NCBI RefSeq assembly: GCF_900108875.1
Contig: NZ_FNYJ01000001.1
Coordinates: 1,643,533-1,707,532, forward strand
Reading direction: 5' to 3'
Origin: Pseudomonas sp. NFR16
Lineage (GTDB): Bacteria > Pseudomonadota > Gammaproteobacteria > Pseudomonadales > Pseudomonadaceae
Length of the DNA: 64,000 bases
In this document: positions 61,088 to 64,000 of the stretch, piece after piece
Layout: every line of letters starts with the position of its first letter
Position numbering within the stretch: the first letter of the stretch is position 1
Position numbers and translations under genes: made by a program
Notes under the pieces: generated by a model
What the model was told of the DNA's origin: nothing
What the model saw: only the letters and a program-made list of their open reading frames with translations
Database searches by the model: none

Positions 61088-63204
61088 GACAGTTGCTCCG
61101 TTCGGTCGCCCGAGGGCGAGTGGCTGTGTTGATGCGCCACGGCCCGCTCGATGGTGTCCCGCGCGAGCACACCGCTGTCCACCAGGTAATCGCCGATACG
61201 GCCATGCAGGTGCGGTCGGTATTGCAACATCGCACGGTTGAAGGTCTGACGGTCCAGCAAGCCCTGCTCGATGAGCAGGTCGCCCAGCAACGGGGTGGCC
61301 GCCGGCAACGGCTGGCCGGCCACCACTTCCAGTCGACGCAGTTGCGCCACGATTTCGCTTTCTCGGGCGATCATCTGCACCGGCTCCACGCCCATCTGTT
61401 CGGTGATCTGCTCAAGCGCCTCTTGCGACAGCGGGCTGGCGACCGCGATTTCGGGGCGGCCCTTAATGTCCAGTGCCAGGGGCACCACACGCCAGCGCAG
61501 GCAGTACTCATCAGCCAGCAATGAGTCCGGCTGGACTTTGGCGGCCACGTCGAAGACCCGGGGCAGATCGTTCTGAAAAGCGATGGCTTCGGCCAGGGTT
61601 TCGTCGTCGAGCCAGCCGTGGCTGAGCAGAATGCGACCCAGCGGCATTTCCCGGGTCTGCTGCTCGTCCAGCGCGCTTTGCAGCTTCTCGTCGTTGATCG
61701 CCTGCCACGACAGCAACACGCTGCCCAGTTTGCGCGGCGCCCGGGCCACCAGATCGGTAGACGGGAAATCGTGCATGGTCTTGTCCCAGACCAGCTTGCG
61801 GTTGAGCAACTTGCCCACCAGAAACAGGCGCCAGGCACGCGCGGCGGCCATGAAGTTGACGAAGTTGCCCACGACCATGCGCGGCATCGACAGCAAGCCA
61901 TGCTGCCAGCCGTAAAGGATGGTCGTGAAATAACAACGATGGGCCATCCGCCAGAGCACCGCCACGCCGTTGGCCGCGAGCAGGACTGTCACCAGGCCGT
62001 TGTTCTCGAACGGCGTCGGAAAGGTGGTGTTCCACAACCCGCTCGCGCGCAGCACAATCAGGGCCAGTAACTGAACCAGGATCACGTAAGCGATGATGCT
62101 GACAAACGAGGTGATGAGACCTTTGCGGTCGCGAAACAGCAGATAACGGTTGGCAAGCGATCCGCTCCAGCCCATCTGTTCCCAGCCTTGCAGACCGATG
62201 CCCAATGTCCAGCGCGCCTTCTGGCGGAACGCGGTGCGGAACGTGTCGGGGAAGAACTCACGCACGCACAGGGGCATTTCCAGGGTCGACTCGTAGGGCT
62301 TTCTGAACCACGATTTGCGCAGAATCCGATACTGCACCGGAAACCGCACGAAGATCGCGCTCATGCCATGACGCGCCAGCCGTGCGCCGACGTCGTAGTC
62401 CTCGGTCAGGCTGTCGGTGTTGAACGGCTGATTGGCATTCTCGTCGGCCAGCACCTGCAATGCGCGCCGCGAAAAACAGGTGCCGACGCCGGCGGACGGC
62501 ACGCTGTCGGTCATGCTTTCACGCACCACCAGATCCTTGCCGTGCCATTCGGCGAACTCATCCATGTACGTGCCAGCGACCCATTCGTACCAGTTGCGCT
62601 CCAGCGACACCACGGGCAACTGAATCATGTCCTTGCGTGGCAGCAGGTAGTTGAACAAGCGCATTTCCAGTGGATGCAGGACGTCTTCGCTGTCGTGCAG
62701 CACCACGCCGGCGAAGGTCACTGCGTGGGTCTGTTCGTACAGGAAAATCGTCTGGATCACCCAGTTCAGGCAGTCCGCCTTGCAGGTCGGACCGGCGTGC
62801 GGGACTTCCACGCGATGCAGCTGTTTGTAACGGCGACGCATGCGCTCGACTTCATCGATGGTGCGCTGATCGTTGATGTAGGTGCCGACGAACACCACGT
62901 AATTCTGGTAATCGAGCGTCGACACCATGTTCTCGATCATCGGCGCGATGACATCGTATTCCAGCCACGCCGGCACCATGATCGCCATCGGCTGCTCGTC
63001 CCGGGCGATCAACTGCTCGGCGGTCAGCGGCCGGTAACGCCGCTCGGCCGTGAATTTTCGGTACAGCCGGCGCGCCCAGTACCACAGGTCGATGAGCAGG
63101 TCGTCCAGGCTCGACACCAGGATGATGGCCGCGACCACAATGGTCGCGACCTCCAGCACGCTGTAGTAATGAGCCAGCCAGTAAGGCCAATAAAGCGAGG
63201 TCAT
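61084..63204 (-). CDS. nfrB: NfrB-like glycosyltransferase with C-terminal MshEN (c-di-GMP) domains
   Basis: A 706-residue inner-membrane family 2 glycosyltransferase. Helices lie near 20-42, 365-390, 403-420 and 430-465. The catalytic core has HDSEDVLHP (DSED 171-174), TEDYD (267-271) and QKARW (Q328-W332, the Q-x-x-R-W product-binding motif). The C-terminus holds two MshEN-like regions: 492-515 and 521-544 form two 24-residue motifs with a 5-residue spacer, and 639-662 and 669-692 form a second pair. In E. coli NfrB this C-terminal region is linked to c-di-GMP control. The start at 63204 has GGGAG upstream; the frame extends to 63294 but overlaps the BcsB-like gene. Confidence 0.88.
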   Translation of the reverse strand: MTSLYWPYWLAHYYSVLEVATIVVAAIILVSSLDDLLIDLWYWARRLYRKFTAERRYRPLTAEQLIARDEQPMAIMVPAWLEYDVIAPMIENMVSTLDYQNYVVFVGTYINDQRTIDEVERMRRRYKQLHRVEVPHAGPTCKADCLNWVIQTIFLYEQTHAVTFAGVVLHDSEDVLHPLEMRLFNYLLPRKDMIQLPVVSLERNWYEWVAGTYMDEFAEWHGKDLVVRESMTDSVPSAGVGTCFSRRALQVLADENANQPFNTDSLTEDYDVGARLARHGMSAIFVRFPVQYRILRKSWFRKPYESTLEMPLCVREFFPDTFRTAFRQKARWTLGIGLQGWEQMGWSGSLANRYLLFRDRKGLITSFVSIIAYVILVQLLALIVLRASGLWNTTFPTPFENNGLVTVLLAANGVAVLWRMAHRCYFTTILYGWQHGLLSMPRMVVGNFVNFMAAARAWRLFLVGKLLNRKLVWDKTMHDFPSTDLVARAPRKLGSVLLSWQAINDEKLQSALDEQQTREMPLGRILLSHGWLDDETLAEAIAFQNDLPRVFDVAAKVQPDSLLADEYCLRWRVVPLALDIKGRPEIAVASPLSQEALEQITEQMGVEPVQMIARESEIVAQLRRLEVVAGQPLPAATPLLGDLLIEQGLLDRQTFNRAMLQYRPHLHGRIGDYLVDSGVLARDTIERAVAHQHSHSPSGDRTEQLS

Positions 63205-63215
63205 CGCGGCTCCCG

Positions 63216-64000
63216 TTACTGGCGGTTGCGACGGGCGCGACGGCCAGCCAGCAGCAGAACGAGGAACGCGATCACCGCGGCCGGAATGAGCCACAGGGCC
63301 GACGGCTTACGCCAGGCATCCAAGCCTTTGGGCGCCTGATCATCGACCATCCGGCTGCCGGTTGGATCCTCGGCATCGAAGGTCACCAGCGGACCGCTGT
63401 CAGCCAGCAACGTGGTGTTGCCGCGCTCAAGCAGAACCGGCCGGGCGAAGGTAGGTGGCTGCCCGCCCAGGGTGCGGTAGACCATGCCGTGCTGAGCGCC
63501 CGACTCGATCACTTGCAGCGACGCCAGGTGATTGAGGGACTTGAGGTCCAGCAGCGTCTGCTCTTTGTGGTGAATCAGCAGGTGCCCGTCATGATCGACC
63601 TGAACCGACTCGTCGCTGTCCTTGATCGGCACTTCGAACGCCAGGAAGGCCTTGTCCGGGGCAATGGCGGTCTGGGCGTCGGCACTGACCTTGAGCTCGG
63701 CGCGCAATGGCGACACGCCGCTGGCGCTGGCGATACGGATCAGTTGCGGCAGGCTGGCGGCAGGTCGGTCCAGGTAGCTCTGCGGGACCAGCACCTGGGT
63801 GCCGGATGCGAAGCGCGCGGCCATGCCGGCGAAGTCGTTGTCCAGCGTGGTTTTCTCCAGCGTCACGTGGCTGCTGGGCAGTACGGCGATGGGGAACGCC
63901 TGCGGGGTTTCGCGGCACAGATCGCTGACCGGCTGACGCTGGAAGGTGACGCGCAAGGTGTTCTGCGCCGCCAGTGCATAACGCGGAATGCGCGCCTCAA
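63216..64000 (-). CDS. BcsB-like membrane-anchored periplasmic subunit, C-terminal part, cut by window edge
   Basis: The minus-strand frame is open to the window edge, so the N-terminal part is missing. The visible part starts EARIPRYALAAQNTLRVTFQ and includes QPVSDLCRETPQAFPIAVLP followed by SSHVTL, which resembles BcsB carbohydrate-binding repeats. It ends with a single membrane helix (ALWLIPAAVIAFLVLLLAG) and a basic tail RRARRNRQ, the known BcsB topology. It lies 11 bases before the nfrB-like gene in the same operon. BcsB normally guides the nascent glucan from BcsA through the periplasm, so here it probably serves the NfrB-like synthase. Confidence 0.7.
   Translation of the reverse strand, partial: EARIPRYALAAQNTLRVTFQRQPVSDLCRETPQAFPIAVLPSSHVTLEKTTLDNDFAGMAARFASGTQVLVPQSYLDRPAASLPQLIRIASASGVSPLRAELKVSADAQTAIAPDKAFLAFEVPIKDSDESVQVDHDGHLLIHHKEQTLLDLKSLNHLASLQVIESGAQHGMVYRTLGGQPPTFARPVLLERGNTTLLADSGPLVTFDAEDPTGSRMVDDQAPKGLDAWRKPSALWLIPAAVIAFLVLLLAGRRARRNRQ

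Noticed and set aside
1..64000. tRNA, rRNA, CRISPR array, insertion sequence or prophage genes
   Set aside because: None was recognised; the only repeats are REP-type palindromes and one short inverted-repeat element.

Overview
The window reads as chromosomal DNA of a Pseudomonas, probably from the fluorescens/syringae side of the genus. The reasons are a high G+C content, the HmgR-controlled homogentisate genes, a complete glcC/glcDEFG/glcB glycolate locus, a DUF1652 gene, an InhA-type isonitrile hydratase, a stand-alone CsrA/RsmA gene, and REP-type palindromes of the kind scattered through Pseudomonas genomes. The species cannot be fixed from sequence reading alone. Almost all genes are intact metabolic, regulatory or transport genes. 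No tRNA, rRNA, insertion sequence, prophage or CRISPR array was seen.

Layout. 1-13.5 kb: the start of a probable VRR-NUC nuclease gene behind a LexA box, a nucleoside deoxyribosyltransferase, a LysR/AbrB pair, exonuclease III, an AGE-family sugar isomerase, a chemoreceptor, a GFA-type zinc protein, a Rieske-FAD oxidoreductase, a metallo-beta-lactamase-fold hydrolase with a divergent TetR regulator, and InhA beside a GlxA-type regulator. 13.9-17.6 kb: a GntP-family permease, an RpiR regulator and a D-aminoacylase, packed as an operon. 17.8-23.3 kb: tyrosine/homogentisate degradation (fahA, hmgA, divergent hmgR, hpd, maiA), with one operator pattern at two promoters. 23.3-31 kb: glycolate oxidation (glcC, divergent glcDEFG, glcB), with two inverted-repeat operators. 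31.2-34.5 kb: gluconate uptake and phosphorylation (gntR, gntK, gntP), with three copies of a GntR operator. 35-45 kb: csrA, a DUF465 protein, a carboxypeptidase G2 homologue, panE, an orphan flavoprotein, an AT-rich gene-free stretch, several small proteins of unknown function, and a membrane protein followed by a 24-residue membrane peptide. 44.7-48.1 kb: a LysR regulator facing a dehalogenase-type HAD enzyme, a class II aldolase and a creatininase-family amidohydrolase, which may form an undescribed catabolic unit. 49-58 kb: an esterase, three transporters or membrane proteins, a LysR regulator, a 6PGDH-type oxidoreductase, a GntR regulator and an allophanate hydrolase with no urea carboxylase beside it. 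58.2-64 kb: a minus-strand operon for a probable secreted polysaccharide. It encodes a BcsB-like protein (cut by the window end), an NfrB-like glycosyltransferase with two C-terminal MshEN-type (c-di-GMP-binding) domains, an NfrA-like outer-membrane TPR/beta-barrel protein and a putative TIM-barrel periplasmic protein.

The most interesting element is this last operon. It combines the E. coli NfrA/NfrB (phage N4 receptor glycan) arrangement with a cellulose-synthase BcsB-like subunit. Its synthase carries two MshEN repeats, one of which fits the 24-5-24 residue pattern of the family exactly. The local regulatory codes are also worth noting: CGTAA/TTACG half-sites at a 10-bp period at both hmgA and maiA, paired GlcC palindromes, and triple GntR palindromes.
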